From: Paenibacillus sp. HB172176
Lineage (GTDB): Bacteria > Bacillota > Bacilli > Paenibacillales > Paenibacillaceae
Direction: 5' to 3'
Length of the DNA stretch: 64,000 nucleotides
NCBI RefSeq assembly: GCF_011947265.1
Contig: NZ_JAATHD010000016.1
Coordinates: 1-64,000, forward strand
The notes below the pieces were generated by a model. The model searched no databases and had not been told where the DNA came from. It worked only from the letters and a program-made list of their open reading frames with translations. The position numbers and the translations under genes were made by a program. Positions 31,975-40,502 of the stretch are shown here, in pieces. Numbering within the stretch: the first letter of the stretch is position 1; each line of letters opens with the position of its first letter.

Positions 31975-32870
31975 ATCCCATTCCCCCGCTTTATCGTTTC
32001 GTCCATAATCAACTGTCCCAAGCATTCCGCTATAATCCGACCAGCTGTTTTGGGAGCGACGATTCCGGGGAGTCCGGGAGCAAGCATCGCCTTGATTCCT
32101 CGCTTCTCTGCGAAGCGGAAATCCGTTCCGCCCGGCTTGGAAGCAAGGTCAATGATGACTGCCCGCGAGGGTAAATTCGCTATAATTTGCGCTGTGATTA
32201 TCATAGTCGGAATTGTATTAAAAAGCAAGTCAATATTGCTCGCATTCTGCAACAAAACGCCCGTATAGAAAGGCTCGTAGCCCATTTCGGCGGCGCGCGC
32301 ATAATGCTCGGAGCGCCTGACCCCGACCTTGACTTTAGCCCCTATTCCCTGCAATGTGCGAGCCATTGTAAATCCGGTCCGGCCGAAGCCGAGAACGACG
32401 CAGGCGGAGCCGTGAATCGTAATATCCGTGTTCTGGATCGCCATCATCAATGCGCCCTCAGCAGTCGGTATGGAATTGTAGATCGCAACGTCATCGCGCT
32501 CGAACAGCTCTACAAGCTTCAAATTTCTTTGCTGGCAAAGATGCTTTAGATAAGGTTTGGCCATTCCCGTATATACAACGCAATGCTCGGGAAGATGGGT
32601 GAAATGCTTCTCTGTCAGCTTAAGCTCTCCATCGCTGAAAACCGTATGAATCAATCCGTTATCGTCCGTTCCAACAGCGGGAAGCAGCAATGCGTCAACG
32701 CCTTCGAATAACGATTCGTCGAAAGTCGCTTGCACAGCTCCCTGAGGAGGAGAATGCAATCCGTCGAAGCCGCATACCGTGATTGCCGCGTCAAGCTCGC
32801 TCAGCTTCTTGATGACCTCGAGCTGTCTGGCATCGCCGCCGAGCAGAAGCACGTGAACGCCTGTCAGCAT
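31971..32870 (-). CDS. dpaA: Dipicolinate synthase subunit A
   Basis: 299 residues, as in B. subtilis SpoVFA. The N-terminal domain (VHVLLLGGDARQLEVIKKL) is followed by a Rossmann NAD(P)-binding domain (VVLGFGRTGFTMARTL, about 157-172) and IDLASKPGGTDF. It makes dipicolinate, the calcium chelator of the spore core. AAGGAG lies nine bases before the ATG. A sigma-K-like promoter is present upstream, matching mother-cell late expression. Confidence 0.96.
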   Translation of the reverse strand: MLTGVHVLLLGGDARQLEVIKKLSELDAAITVCGFDGLHSPPQGAVQATFDESLFEGVDALLLPAVGTDDNGLIHTVFSDGELKLTEKHFTHLPEHCVVYTGMAKPYLKHLCQQRNLKLVELFERDDVAIYNSIPTAEGALMMAIQNTDITIHGSACVVLGFGRTGFTMARTLQGIGAKVKVGVRRSEHYARAAEMGYEPFYTGVLLQNASNIDLLFNTIPTMIITAQIIANLPSRAVIIDLASKPGGTDFRFAEKRGIKAMLAPGLPGIVAPKTAGRIIAECLGQLIMDETIKRGNGI

Positions 32871-32906
32871 TAGGCTTCACTCCTTTCTGCAACTTAGGTA
32901 TAGATT

Positions 32907-32935
32907 CATCTTATGCCGCTGCCTATCATCGGGTG
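32907..32935 (-). promoter_or_regulatory. Sigma-K-like promoter of dpaA-dpaB
   Basis: Minus strand CACC (32932-32935), 16 bases, CATAAGATG (32907-32915); the sigma-K consensus is mACm-N16-CATAnnnTA, so one -10 base differs. dpaA/dpaB are known sigma-K genes in B. subtilis. Confidence 0.55.
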
Positions 32936-32944
32936 AGGAATGTG

Positions 32945-32976
32945 CAACAAAAAAAGACCGGGGCTCGCCCCGGTCT
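32945..32976 (-). terminator. Intrinsic terminator of mlpA-dut
   Basis: Perfect nine-base-pair stem AGACCGGGG / CCCCGGTCT (32955-32976) with a four-base loop, followed on the minus strand by TTTTT TTG. It separates dut from the sporulation operon. Confidence 0.92.
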
Positions 32977-33032
32977 GTCGCCGCATATATGCTGTTCACG
33001 CTGTCCTAATCTGTCTCATCCTCCCGAACAGC

Positions 33033-33476
33033 CTAGACTCCTGTATGCCCGAAGCCGCCTGCGCCTCGAATCGTATCCGGAAGCTCCTCGGCTTCTTCGA
33101 TTCGAACGGACGGCACCACGCCGAACACCATTTGAGCAATTCGCTCGCCTCTGGTAATTGTAAACGGCGCGTTGCCCAAATTCACAAGAAGCACCTTCAC
33201 TTCGCCGCGATAATCCGCGTCGATCGTTCCCGGTGAATTAAGGCATGTAATGCCGTGCTTGTATGCAAGGCCGCTGCGCGGGCGAATTTGCGCTTCCAAA
33301 TCGCTTGGCATCGCCATCGCGAAGCCGGTAGGAACAAGCATTCTCTCCCCCGGCTGCAAATCAATCGGTTCGGCAACAGCCGCTTGAAGATCAAAGCCTG
33401 CCGCAAGCTCCGACATTTTCTTCGGCAACTGCATATCCTCATTGCCGCCTAAGCGTTTAAACAATACCTGGTACAA
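33033..33476 (-). CDS. dut: dUTP diphosphatase (trimeric dUTPase)
   Basis: 147 residues. Hydrolyses dUTP to dUMP, preventing uracil incorporation. The five trimeric dUTPase motifs are visible: AAGFDLQAA, RPRSGLAYKHG, NSPGTIDADYRGEV, RGERIAQMVF and RGAGGFGHTG. The TTG at 33476 has GGAGGG six bases upstream and gives the normal length; it overlaps the end of mlpA by 20 bases. In B. subtilis the slot after mlpA is held by ymxH and dut homologues are on prophages; here it seems to be the chromosomal housekeeping copy. Confidence 0.95.
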   Translation of the reverse strand: MYQVLFKRLGGNEDMQLPKKMSELAAGFDLQAAVAEPIDLQPGERMLVPTGFAMAMPSDLEAQIRPRSGLAYKHGITCLNSPGTIDADYRGEVKVLLVNLGNAPFTITRGERIAQMVFGVVPSVRIEEAEELPDTIRGAGGFGHTGV

Positions 33477-34722
33477 AACGATCCCTCCTGAGATTTGCTG
33501 TGTCCTTATCTGAGCTTCCCACCATTGCAACCGCATAAGGCTTCGCGAGCATTCGCTTCGTAACCTCGCGAACATCATCCATCGTCACCGATTCAATGCG
33601 TTCCAATAGTTGATCCAAATTATAGTGACGTCCTACCATCAATTCATTCTTGCCGATGCGGTTCATGCGTGAGGAAGTGCTTTCGAGACTAAGAATCAGC
33701 GAGCCTTTAAGCTGCTCCTTGCCACGCAGCAATTCTTCCTCCTCCAGCCCCTTTACCGACAACTCGTTCAACTGCTCCAGCGTTAATTCCAGCACCTCTT
33801 TGGTCTGCTTCGGCGCGGTGCCTGCGTAGACCGTGAACAGCCCGGAATCCGCGTAGCCCATATGATAGGAATAGACGGAGTAAGCAAGTCCGCGCTGCTC
33901 CCTGATTTCCTGAAACAATCTCGAGCTCATGCCTCCGCCGAGCGCGTTGTTGAGCAGAATCATCGCATAAAGCTTGGAGTCGGTGTTGGAGCAGCCGGGA
34001 AACGATAAGCAGATATGATTCTGCTCCGTCTTCTTCTTGAAGAATATGTATTCGCCGTTAAACTCGGGAACGATAGGACTTGCAGGCGAGGAATGAACAT
34101 GAAAGCCTCCGAAATGTTTCTCCAGCATCTCAAGCAGCTTCGTCTCTTCGACATTGCCTGCCACGCTGATGACCGTGTTTTCGATTGTATAATGCTCCTT
34201 CATATAAGCTCTCAGGTTATCCGGACCCATTGCAATCAAGCGGTCCTTCAAGCCAAGAATGGAATAGGCGAGCGGATGCTCACCGTATGCCGCGCGAGAA
34301 GCTTCATCATGCACCCGGTCATCCGGCGTATCTTCATACATCGCGATTTCTTCGAGTATGACGTTTTTCTCTTTCGTTAACTCCTCTTCATCGAACTGAG
34401 AGTGGAAAAACATATCCGAGAGAGCGTCCACCGCGATAGGCAGATGCTCGTCAAGCACCTTGGCGAAATAGCAAGTGTATTCCTTCGCTGTGAAGGCATT
34501 GACATTGCCGCCGATCCCGTCGAACAAGTCGGCGATATCCTTCGCGCTCCGTTTCTCGGTTCCTTTGAAGAGCATATGTTCGATAAAATGAGATATGCCG
34601 TTGTTCTTCAGGGTCTCGTATCTTGAACCCGTCTTCACCCAAATGCCGAAGGCTACTGAACGAACGGTTGGAATATTCTCGACCACGATGCGCAATCCGT
34701 TACTAAGCGTGTATTTGTTCAC
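33457..34722 (-). CDS. mlpA: M16 family zinc peptidase MlpA (YmxG)
   Basis: 421 residues from the GTG at 34722, which has GGAGG seven bases upstream and gives VNKYTLSNGLRIVVEN, the family N-terminus. The inverted zinc motif is HFIEH (45-49), followed by a Glu in VILEEIAMYEDTPDD. It resembles mitochondrial processing peptidase beta. MlpA of B. subtilis has been linked to extracellular protease control. It is the third M16 protein in the window, the other two being YmfF and YmfH. Confidence 0.93.
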   Translation of the reverse strand: MNKYTLSNGLRIVVENIPTVRSVAFGIWVKTGSRYETLKNNGISHFIEHMLFKGTEKRSAKDIADLFDGIGGNVNAFTAKEYTCYFAKVLDEHLPIAVDALSDMFFHSQFDEEELTKEKNVILEEIAMYEDTPDDRVHDEASRAAYGEHPLAYSILGLKDRLIAMGPDNLRAYMKEHYTIENTVISVAGNVEETKLLEMLEKHFGGFHVHSSPASPIVPEFNGEYIFFKKKTEQNHICLSFPGCSNTDSKLYAMILLNNALGGGMSSRLFQEIREQRGLAYSVYSYHMGYADSGLFTVYAGTAPKQTKEVLELTLEQLNELSVKGLEEEELLRGKEQLKGSLILSLESTSSRMNRIGKNELMVGRHYNLDQLLERIESVTMDDVREVTKRMLAKPYAVAMVGSSDKDTANLRRDRFVPGIV

Positions 34723-34774
34723 CAAGCGACCTCCTGAATCGTTGTATGATTGGAATGTTATCACTATATCAGAA

Positions 34775-35773
34775 TCAGCTATCTCCCTCAACAAGAGGAT
34801 GCTCTCTTGCCGAAGACAGCGTTTCGCTAACTGTTCCGATTTGATACCCCTTCGCCTTCGCGCTTTCAATCATGCCCGCGAGCGCGTCTCTTGAAGACGC
34901 GGTGGGATGCATGAGAATGAGAGCGCCAGGCTCGAGCTTTGCGTTGATTTTCTTCACGATTGATGCAGGAGACGGCTTCATCCAGTCAACGGTGTCGATC
35001 GTCCACAGCACCGTCTTCAGTCCCTGCTCCCTCGCGATTTGCACAGTTGCTCCATTATAGGAGCCTGAGGGCGGGGCGAACCATTTGTTGTCCACCTGAA
35101 GCTTTTCCTTCAGAAGCTTCTCCGTTTTTGCGATTTGAGCATATTGCTCGCTTCTGCTCAAGCTTTTCATATCGGGATGCGAATACGCATGATTTGAAAG
35201 CTCATGCCCGGCTGCTTTTATTTTCTCGGCCGTTTCCACGTTTTTCTTCAGCCAACTGCCATCGAGGAAGAATGTCGCCTTCACATCTTCTCGTTCAAGC
35301 GTATCAAGTATCGCATCCAGATATTCGTTGCCCCAGGCGACATTGATCATGAATGAAATCATCTTCTTCTGTTCATTTCCCCGATAAATCGGCTGCGCTC
35401 CCAAATCGTCAAGCCTAATCCTCGGCTCCACCTCTTGATAATGATACACAATCGGTTTAGAGCGCGGAGCGTTCAAGGCATCCCGATAAGTCTTCTCGAT
35501 ATCGACCGTCAATCCGTTGTAGCCGGGAATCGCATGCCAGACACGATCGATTCGAGCATTGACGGGAGAGATGCTCACAGCCTCCGAATGCGCGACGATT
35601 TTCTTGTAGAGCTCGTCCTTCTCAGCCTCCGTCAGCGAAGGAGGGCCGAACGCGTATGTTGCGTCTCTTGCTTTGACCGTCGCGATGAATGCTCTTATGT
35701 CCCCGTTCATTTGCACGAATACAAGCAGCATGAGAATGCTCGCGGCGATAACCGATGCCTTCCGCAGCTTCAT
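34775..35773 (-). CDS. ylxY: YlxY-like polysaccharide deacetylase family protein, altered active site
   Basis: 332 residues from the ATG at 35773 (GAGTGG eight bases upstream). An N-terminal signal anchor (ASVIAASILMLLVFVQM) is followed by a NodB homology domain from about residue 150. Catalytic motif 1, normally TFDDG, reads INVAWGN and so lacks both Asp; motif 2 keeps HAYSH, motif 3 reads APPSGSYN, motif 4 DTVDWM and motif 5 ILMHP. The same substitution is, to my knowledge, typical of YlxY, so deacetylase activity is doubtful. A sigma-E-like promoter lies upstream. Confidence 0.88.
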   Translation of the reverse strand: MKLRKASVIAASILMLLVFVQMNGDIRAFIATVKARDATYAFGPPSLTEAEKDELYKKIVAHSEAVSISPVNARIDRVWHAIPGYNGLTVDIEKTYRDALNAPRSKPIVYHYQEVEPRIRLDDLGAQPIYRGNEQKKMISFMINVAWGNEYLDAILDTLEREDVKATFFLDGSWLKKNVETAEKIKAAGHELSNHAYSHPDMKSLSRSEQYAQIAKTEKLLKEKLQVDNKWFAPPSGSYNGATVQIAREQGLKTVLWTIDTVDWMKPSPASIVKKINAKLEPGALILMHPTASSRDALAGMIESAKAKGYQIGTVSETLSSAREHPLVEGDS

Positions 35774-35840
35774 TGTTTCATCCACTCCCAACATAGCCCT
35801 GAGCCTGCGGAGCGCAACCTCCTGCAAGCGTCTTTGATCA

Positions 35841-35869
35841 ACTATATGAAGAGAAGGACAAGATTATGC
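35841..35869 (-). promoter_or_regulatory. Sigma-E-like promoter candidate for ylxY
   Basis: Minus strand GCATAAT (35863-35869), 14 bases, CATATAGT (35841-35848). The sigma-E consensus is kmATATT-N14-CATACAmT; several bases differ. It lies in the 205-base gap between pnp and ylxY, which otherwise holds only the pnp terminator. Confidence 0.35.
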
Positions 35870-35910
35870 TGGGAATGGGGGGATACTCGGTGTGCCAAAC
35901 CATTCTTGGA

Positions 35911-35950
35911 ATAAAAAAAGAGACAGAGGTACTCTGGCTCTTCACTGTCT
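35911..35950 (-). terminator. Intrinsic terminator of pnp
   Basis: Stem AGACAG / CTGTCT (35921-35950) with further pairing inside, followed on the minus strand by C and TTTTTTT. It lies 28 bases after the pnp stop. Confidence 0.75.
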
Positions 35951-35978
35951 TTCCTATGGTTGGAGAATTGTTGCTTGC

Positions 35979-38078
35979 TTAGGATTGAGTCGGCACTTCA
36001 GGCGTCAGAAGCACCTTGCGCGACAAATTGACTCTGCCCTGCTGATCGATTTCCGTAACCTTCACGGTAATCTGATCGCCGATTTTTACGACATCCTCGC
36101 ATTTCGCCACTCGTTCCGTTGAAAGCTGGGAAATATGAACCAGCCCGTCCTTGCCTGGAAGAATTTCCACGAAGCAACCGAACTTCTCGATTCTCTTCAC
36201 TGTGCCGAGGTAAATCTCGCCGACAACGACTTCCTTCACAAGGTTTTCAATTATAGATTTCGCTTTTTGGTTCATCTCTTCATTCGAAGAAGCGATAAAC
36301 ACCATGCCATCCTGCTCGATGTCGATTTTAACGCCGGTTTCTTCGATAATCTTATTAATAATCTTGCCTCCGGCTCCGATGACATCGCGGATTTTATCCG
36401 GATTAATGCGCAAAGTCACAATTTTTGGCGCATATTTCGACAGAGAGGTTCGAGGCGTATTCATGACCTCAAGCATCTTGCCCAGGATGAACATACGACC
36501 TTGACGGGCTTGCTCGAGAGCTTGCTGCAGAATGCTGCGGTCAATGCCGTCAATCTTGATGTCCATCTGAATGGCCGTCACGCCTTCTGCCGTTCCCGCA
36601 ACCTTGAAGTCCATATCGCCAAGATGATCCTCCATGCCTTGAATATCAGACAGAATGGAGAAATGCTCGCCGTCTTTAATCAGCCCCATGGCAATGCCGG
36701 CAACGGGAGCTTTAATCGGTACGCCAGCGTCCATCATTGCCAGCGTGCTCGCGCAAATGCTTGCTTGCGAAGTGGAGCCGTTCGATTCCAACACCTCGGA
36801 AACGAGGCGAATCGTATACGGGAAGTCCGCTTCCGAAGGAATAACCTTGGACAGTGCGCGTTCTCCAAGAGCGCCGTGACCGATCTCTCTGCGGCCCGGA
36901 GGACGCAGCGGACGAGCCTCGCCTACGCTGAATGGCGGGAAGTTGTAATGATGCATGAACCGCTTCGTTTCTTCCGGCGCGATTCCGTCAAGAATTTGAA
37001 CATCTCCCATCGCTCCAAGCGTACATACGCTAAGCGCTTGGGTTTGTCCCCGAGTGAACAGTCCTGTGCCATGCGTGCGCGGCAGAATCGACACATCGCA
37101 CTCAATCGGACGGATCTCGTCCAATGCGCGTCCGTCGGGACGAATCTTGTCATGCGTAATCAACCTTCTTACTTCTTCCTTGACAATGTCATAGAGCACT
37201 TCCTTCACATCGTCGATCAGCTCGGGCTTGTCCGCCAGCAGCGCTTCGAAATGCGCAACCGTGTCGCTGTTTGCTGCGTCGATCGCTTCCTGTCTCGCAT
37301 GCTTCTCGGCTATCTTGATCGCTTCCGTCAATTGCGCGGAAGCATAGGCGCGAACCTGCGCGTTCACATCACCGTTGACTGTATGTAGCTTCACCGCCAT
37401 TTTTTCTTTGCCTGCAATGGCTTGCAATTCATTAATTTTCGCGACAATGCCTTTGATCGCGTCATGGCCGAACATAATCGCTTCAAGCATGACGGTCTCT
37501 TCCACTTCATTCGCTTCGGCCTCAACCATCATGATCGCGTCCTTGGTACCGGCTACCACGACGTAGACATCGGATTTCTCGGACTGCTCGGAAGTTGGAT
37601 TGATCACGAACTCGCCGTCCACGCGTCCGACGATAACGCCGCCGATCGGTCCGTCGAACGGCACATCGGAAATGGTAAGCGCCGCGGATGTGCCGATCAT
37701 GGCCGCAATCTCAGGCGAGCACTCCTGATCCACGCTCATCACGATATTGGCAATTTGAACATCATTGCGGAAGCCTTCCGGGAACAGGGGACGAATCGGT
37801 CTGTCCGTCAAACGGCTTGACAGAATCGCTTTCTCGCTTGGTCTTCCTTCGCGTTTGATAAAGCCTCCTGGAATTTTACCAACCGCGTACATTCGCTCTT
37901 CATAATTGACGGTCAGCGGGAAGAAATCAAGATCCTTCGGCTCCGTCGAAGCGGTAACGGTGCACAAGATAACCGTTTCGCCGTAGCGCACGGTTACTGC
38001 AGCGTTCGCTTGTTTTGCCAGACGGCCTGTCTCAAGAATGAGCGGTCTGCCGCCTAATGACATTTCAATACTATGCAT
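35979..38078 (-). CDS. pnp: Polyribonucleotide nucleotidyltransferase (PNPase)
   Basis: 699 residues. A 3'-5' phosphorolytic exoribonuclease, also a degradosome component. Two RNase PH domains (GGRPLILETGRLAKQANAAV; PRTHGTGLFTRGQTQALS), a KH domain (IRDVIGAGGKIINKIIEETG) and a C-terminal S1 domain (VGEIYLGTVKRIEKFGCFVE) are in the normal order. GGAGGG lies about ten bases before the ATG. It follows rpsO with a terminator-like stem between, as in B. subtilis. With rny, rnjB and ricA it makes this window rich in RNA-decay functions. Confidence 0.98.
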   Translation of the reverse strand: MHSIEMSLGGRPLILETGRLAKQANAAVTVRYGETVILCTVTASTEPKDLDFFPLTVNYEERMYAVGKIPGGFIKREGRPSEKAILSSRLTDRPIRPLFPEGFRNDVQIANIVMSVDQECSPEIAAMIGTSAALTISDVPFDGPIGGVIVGRVDGEFVINPTSEQSEKSDVYVVVAGTKDAIMMVEAEANEVEETVMLEAIMFGHDAIKGIVAKINELQAIAGKEKMAVKLHTVNGDVNAQVRAYASAQLTEAIKIAEKHARQEAIDAANSDTVAHFEALLADKPELIDDVKEVLYDIVKEEVRRLITHDKIRPDGRALDEIRPIECDVSILPRTHGTGLFTRGQTQALSVCTLGAMGDVQILDGIAPEETKRFMHHYNFPPFSVGEARPLRPPGRREIGHGALGERALSKVIPSEADFPYTIRLVSEVLESNGSTSQASICASTLAMMDAGVPIKAPVAGIAMGLIKDGEHFSILSDIQGMEDHLGDMDFKVAGTAEGVTAIQMDIKIDGIDRSILQQALEQARQGRMFILGKMLEVMNTPRTSLSKYAPKIVTLRINPDKIRDVIGAGGKIINKIIEETGVKIDIEQDGMVFIASSNEEMNQKAKSIIENLVKEVVVGEIYLGTVKRIEKFGCFVEILPGKDGLVHISQLSTERVAKCEDVVKIGDQITVKVTEIDQQGRVNLSRKVLLTPEVPTQS

Positions 38079-38105
38079 GAACCATAATCCCTCCTTTTTC
38101 TATTG

Positions 38106-38168
38106 CAAAAAGCAACCCGAATCCCCAAATCCAGTATATCTGGAAGGCAGGATGACCAGGTTGCTTTT
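38106..38168 (-). terminator. Intrinsic terminator of rpsO
   Basis: Ten-base-pair arms AAAAGCAACC (38108-38117) and GGTTGCTTTT (38159-38168) with an internally structured loop; T-rich on the minus strand side. In the rpsO-pnp gap; partial read-through into pnp is common in related genomes. Confidence 0.75.
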
Positions 38169-38183
38169 CTCAAACGCATGTTT

Positions 38184-38453
38184 TTAGCGGCGAAGGCCGA
38201 GTTTTTCAATCAATGCGCTGTAGCGTTTAACATCTTTGTTCTTCAAATACGCGAGCAGCTTACGGCGTTGACCGACCATTTTCAGCAAACCGCGGCGGGA
38301 ATGATGATCCTTCTTATGCTCCCGCAAATGCTGAGTCAGGTTAACGATGTTCTCCGTAAGGATAGCGACTTGAACCTCAGGGGATCCTGTATCGCTGGCA
38401 TGAGTCTTATGCGTCTCAATCAGCTCGTTTTTGCGTTCTTGTGTGATTGCCAT
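38184..38453 (-). CDS. rpsO: 30S ribosomal protein S15
   Basis: 89 residues, exact family length. Binds 16S rRNA early in 30S assembly and bridges to the large subunit. Signature segments GSPEVQVAILTENI, HLREHKKDHHSRRGLL and the end KYSALIEKLGLRR are present. GGAGGTGAACAAGG precedes the ATG. A strong promoter lies 100 bases upstream and the leader can fold; S15 autoregulates through its leader in several bacteria, so this is a candidate site. Confidence 0.98.
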   Translation of the reverse strand: MAITQERKNELIETHKTHASDTGSPEVQVAILTENIVNLTQHLREHKKDHHSRRGLLKMVGQRRKLLAYLKNKDVKRYSALIEKLGLRR

Positions 38454-38458
38454 CCTTG

Positions 38459-38548
38459 TTCACCTCCTTCTTCATAATCGCCGTTAGCCACGTTGCCGGC
38501 GGTGAGACCGAACAACCAAGCTAAGGTTCCTTGTACATTCATAACGTC
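38459..38548 (-). ncRNA. rpsO 5' leader with fold potential
   Basis: Between the promoter and the rpsO Shine-Dalgarno, the minus strand holds GAAC...GTTC and GCCGGC...GCCG pairings that could form alternative stems. S15 leaders in Firmicutes can bind S15; I did not compare with a covariance model. Confidence 0.4.
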
Positions 38549-38552
38549 GACT

Positions 38553-38582
38553 AGTATACCATACCCATCTCAGGTTTGTCGA
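38553..38582 (-). promoter_or_regulatory. Sigma-A promoter of rpsO
   Basis: Minus strand -35 TCGACA (38577-38582), 18 bases, -10 TATACT (38553-38558) with the TGG extension in front. The -35 lies inside the end of ribF. Confidence 0.65.
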
Positions 38583-39538
38583 GGAAGCTTCTGGGCTTCC
38601 TCGAGCAATTGCTTCGCCTTGGCCGAATCATTGCCGATTTGCTCGATCAATTCCGCGATTGAATTGAATTTCTGCTCGGGTCTGATGAAATCCTTGAATT
38701 GAAGCTTGATCGACTTGCCGTAGATATCCTCGCCGAAATCGAACAAATGAGCTTCCATCACCGGCATTACCGTCTTCTTGTTGAAGGTCGGCTTCATGCC
38801 GAAATTGAGCACTCCATTATGCTTGACCCCGTCGATCCAGGCTGTAATTGCGTATACCCCGAGCCTTGGAGCGACATAAGGACCGTCAAGCTCCAGGTTC
38901 GCCGTCGGAAATCCAATGGTTCTGCCTCTTCCGTCTCCATGTACAACCATGCCGGAAACCTCGTACGGCCTTCCAAGCAATGTCGTAGCCATCATCACTT
39001 CGCCTTGCTCCAGAGATTGTCTGGTGTAGGTTGAGCTGATCTTTACGCTTTGCTCGTATAGAGGCTCTACAATATGAACCTCGATATCGTCCTTGCATAG
39101 CTCCTTAAGCAGCTCCGCATTGCCGAGTCCCTTGTTCCCGAATGTGAAGTCAAAGCCGACTACCGTATGCTTGACTCCGAGCGGGCGCAGCACTTCATCA
39201 ACGAATTGCTCGGGCTTAACAGCCGCGAAGGATAGATCGAACTGCATGACGAACATAAGATCGATACCGAGCTCGTCAAGCAGCTCCGTCTTCTTCCCAA
39301 GCGGCGTCAAGCAGCTGAAATATTGATCTCCGTGACCCAGCACTTCTTTTGGATGCGGGGAAAAGGTCATGACTGCCGACAGCATCCCGTTCTCTCTCGC
39401 AACCGCCTCGGCATGCCTGATAACATTCTGATGACCGCGATGAACACCGTCGAAATGGCCGATCGCAAGAGAAATCGGCTTGCCTCGAAAGCGCTCATCT
39501 AACGTTGTTAGAGGATAGGATAAAGTAATCACTTCCAT
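38570..39538 (-). CDS. ribF: Bifunctional riboflavin kinase/FAD synthetase
   Basis: 322 residues. The N-terminal adenylyltransferase domain (AIGHFDGVHRGHQNVI, ISSTYTRQSLEQGEV) makes FAD; the C-terminal kinase domain (GRGRTIGFPTANLEL, GVYAITAWIDG) makes FMN. AGGTG lies eight bases before the ATG at 39538; an upstream in-frame GTG overlaps that site. It follows truB, as in most bacteria. Confidence 0.96.
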   Translation of the reverse strand: MEVITLSYPLTTLDERFRGKPISLAIGHFDGVHRGHQNVIRHAEAVARENGMLSAVMTFSPHPKEVLGHGDQYFSCLTPLGKKTELLDELGIDLMFVMQFDLSFAAVKPEQFVDEVLRPLGVKHTVVGFDFTFGNKGLGNAELLKELCKDDIEVHIVEPLYEQSVKISSTYTRQSLEQGEVMMATTLLGRPYEVSGMVVHGDGRGRTIGFPTANLELDGPYVAPRLGVYAITAWIDGVKHNGVLNFGMKPTFNKKTVMPVMEAHLFDFGEDIYGKSIKLQFKDFIRPEQKFNSIAELIEQIGNDSAKAKQLLEEAQKLPRQT

Positions 39539-39588
39539 TAATGACACACCTGCATTCCTTCATTAGCTTTGTTTAAGAGATTGGCAAT

Positions 39589-40500
39589 TTAAGAAAAAAC
39601 CTTGACCGGGACGAGCAGCGCCGCCTCAACATCGGATTGATAGATGCCTATAAAGCTTTCCGATTGATCGTACAGCCTGAGAAGCTCATCCTGCTTCCAT
39701 TCGCCCTTCGCCAGGCGAAGCTTATGCAGCGGAATTTTCCGCCCTTGCAGCGCTTGCTTGGCAAGAGCGTCTTCCGCTTCCGCCTTATTCATGTAGGATA
39801 AAGCATCATCAGGCGCCATCACATGCTCCTGCAGTTCGCCGGATTCGCTGAGACGCTCGATATCGTCAAGCGTCAAACAAGCATCCGCCGTTATTCCGCC
39901 AGACATCGTGCGGGTCAGCTTCGCCATCGCAGCCGGAACGCCTAACGCTTTACCGATATCCACGCATAATGTCCGGATATAGGTTCCTTTGGAGCAAACC
40001 GCTCTGAATGTAATTTCCGGCTGCGGCGAATCGAGCTTTGCATGCATCAGCTTCAGCTCATGAATGGTTACTTGACGTGACTTTCTTTCGATCGTCTTGC
40101 CTTCTCTGGCAAGCTCGTAAAGTCTCTTTCCGTTCACCTTTACAGCCGAGTACATGGGAGGCACTTGATCTATGCTTCCGATAAATTGCTGAAGCGCGGC
40201 CTCGACCTGTCCGAGCGTCAGTTCCTCGACAGCTTTGGTTTCTATAACCTCGCCGGTCATATCCTCGGTATCGGTCGCGATGCCGAGCTTAAGCACAGCT
40301 TCGTACGCTTTCGGTCTTTCTTGCACATATTCCACAACACGCGTAGCCCGGCCCAGACATAACGGCAAAACGCCGGTCACCATGGGATCAAGCGTTCCCG
40401 TATGTCCAATTCTCTTCATGCGCAAAACTCTTCTTACCTTCGCTACAACATCATGCGAGGTCCAGCCCTCCGGCTTCCATACTGCCAATATGCCGTCCAT
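39589..40500 (-). CDS. truB: tRNA pseudouridine(55) synthase TruB
   Basis: 303 residues. Makes pseudouridine 55 in the T-loop of tRNAs. The catalytic Asp38 lies in HTGTLDPMVTGVLPLCLGRA; the second motif is YTALLKL-like (AYEAVLKLGIATDTED), and a C-terminal PUA-like domain follows. The start lies two bases after the nrnA stop, so it is translationally linked. Confidence 0.97.
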   Translation of the reverse strand: MDGILAVWKPEGWTSHDVVAKVRRVLRMKRIGHTGTLDPMVTGVLPLCLGRATRVVEYVQERPKAYEAVLKLGIATDTEDMTGEVIETKAVEELTLGQVEAALQQFIGSIDQVPPMYSAVKVNGKRLYELAREGKTIERKSRQVTIHELKLMHAKLDSPQPEITFRAVCSKGTYIRTLCVDIGKALGVPAAMAKLTRTMSGGITADACLTLDDIERLSESGELQEHVMAPDDALSYMNKAEAEDALAKQALQGRKIPLHKLRLAKGEWKQDELLRLYDQSESFIGIYQSDVEAALLVPVKVFS

Positions 40501-40502
40501 GG

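Noticed and set aside
36135..37388. 417-codon open frame on the plus strand
   Set aside because: It is exactly antisense to the conserved pnp gene, has no family resemblance or ribosome binding site, and is typical of frames opened by codon bias.
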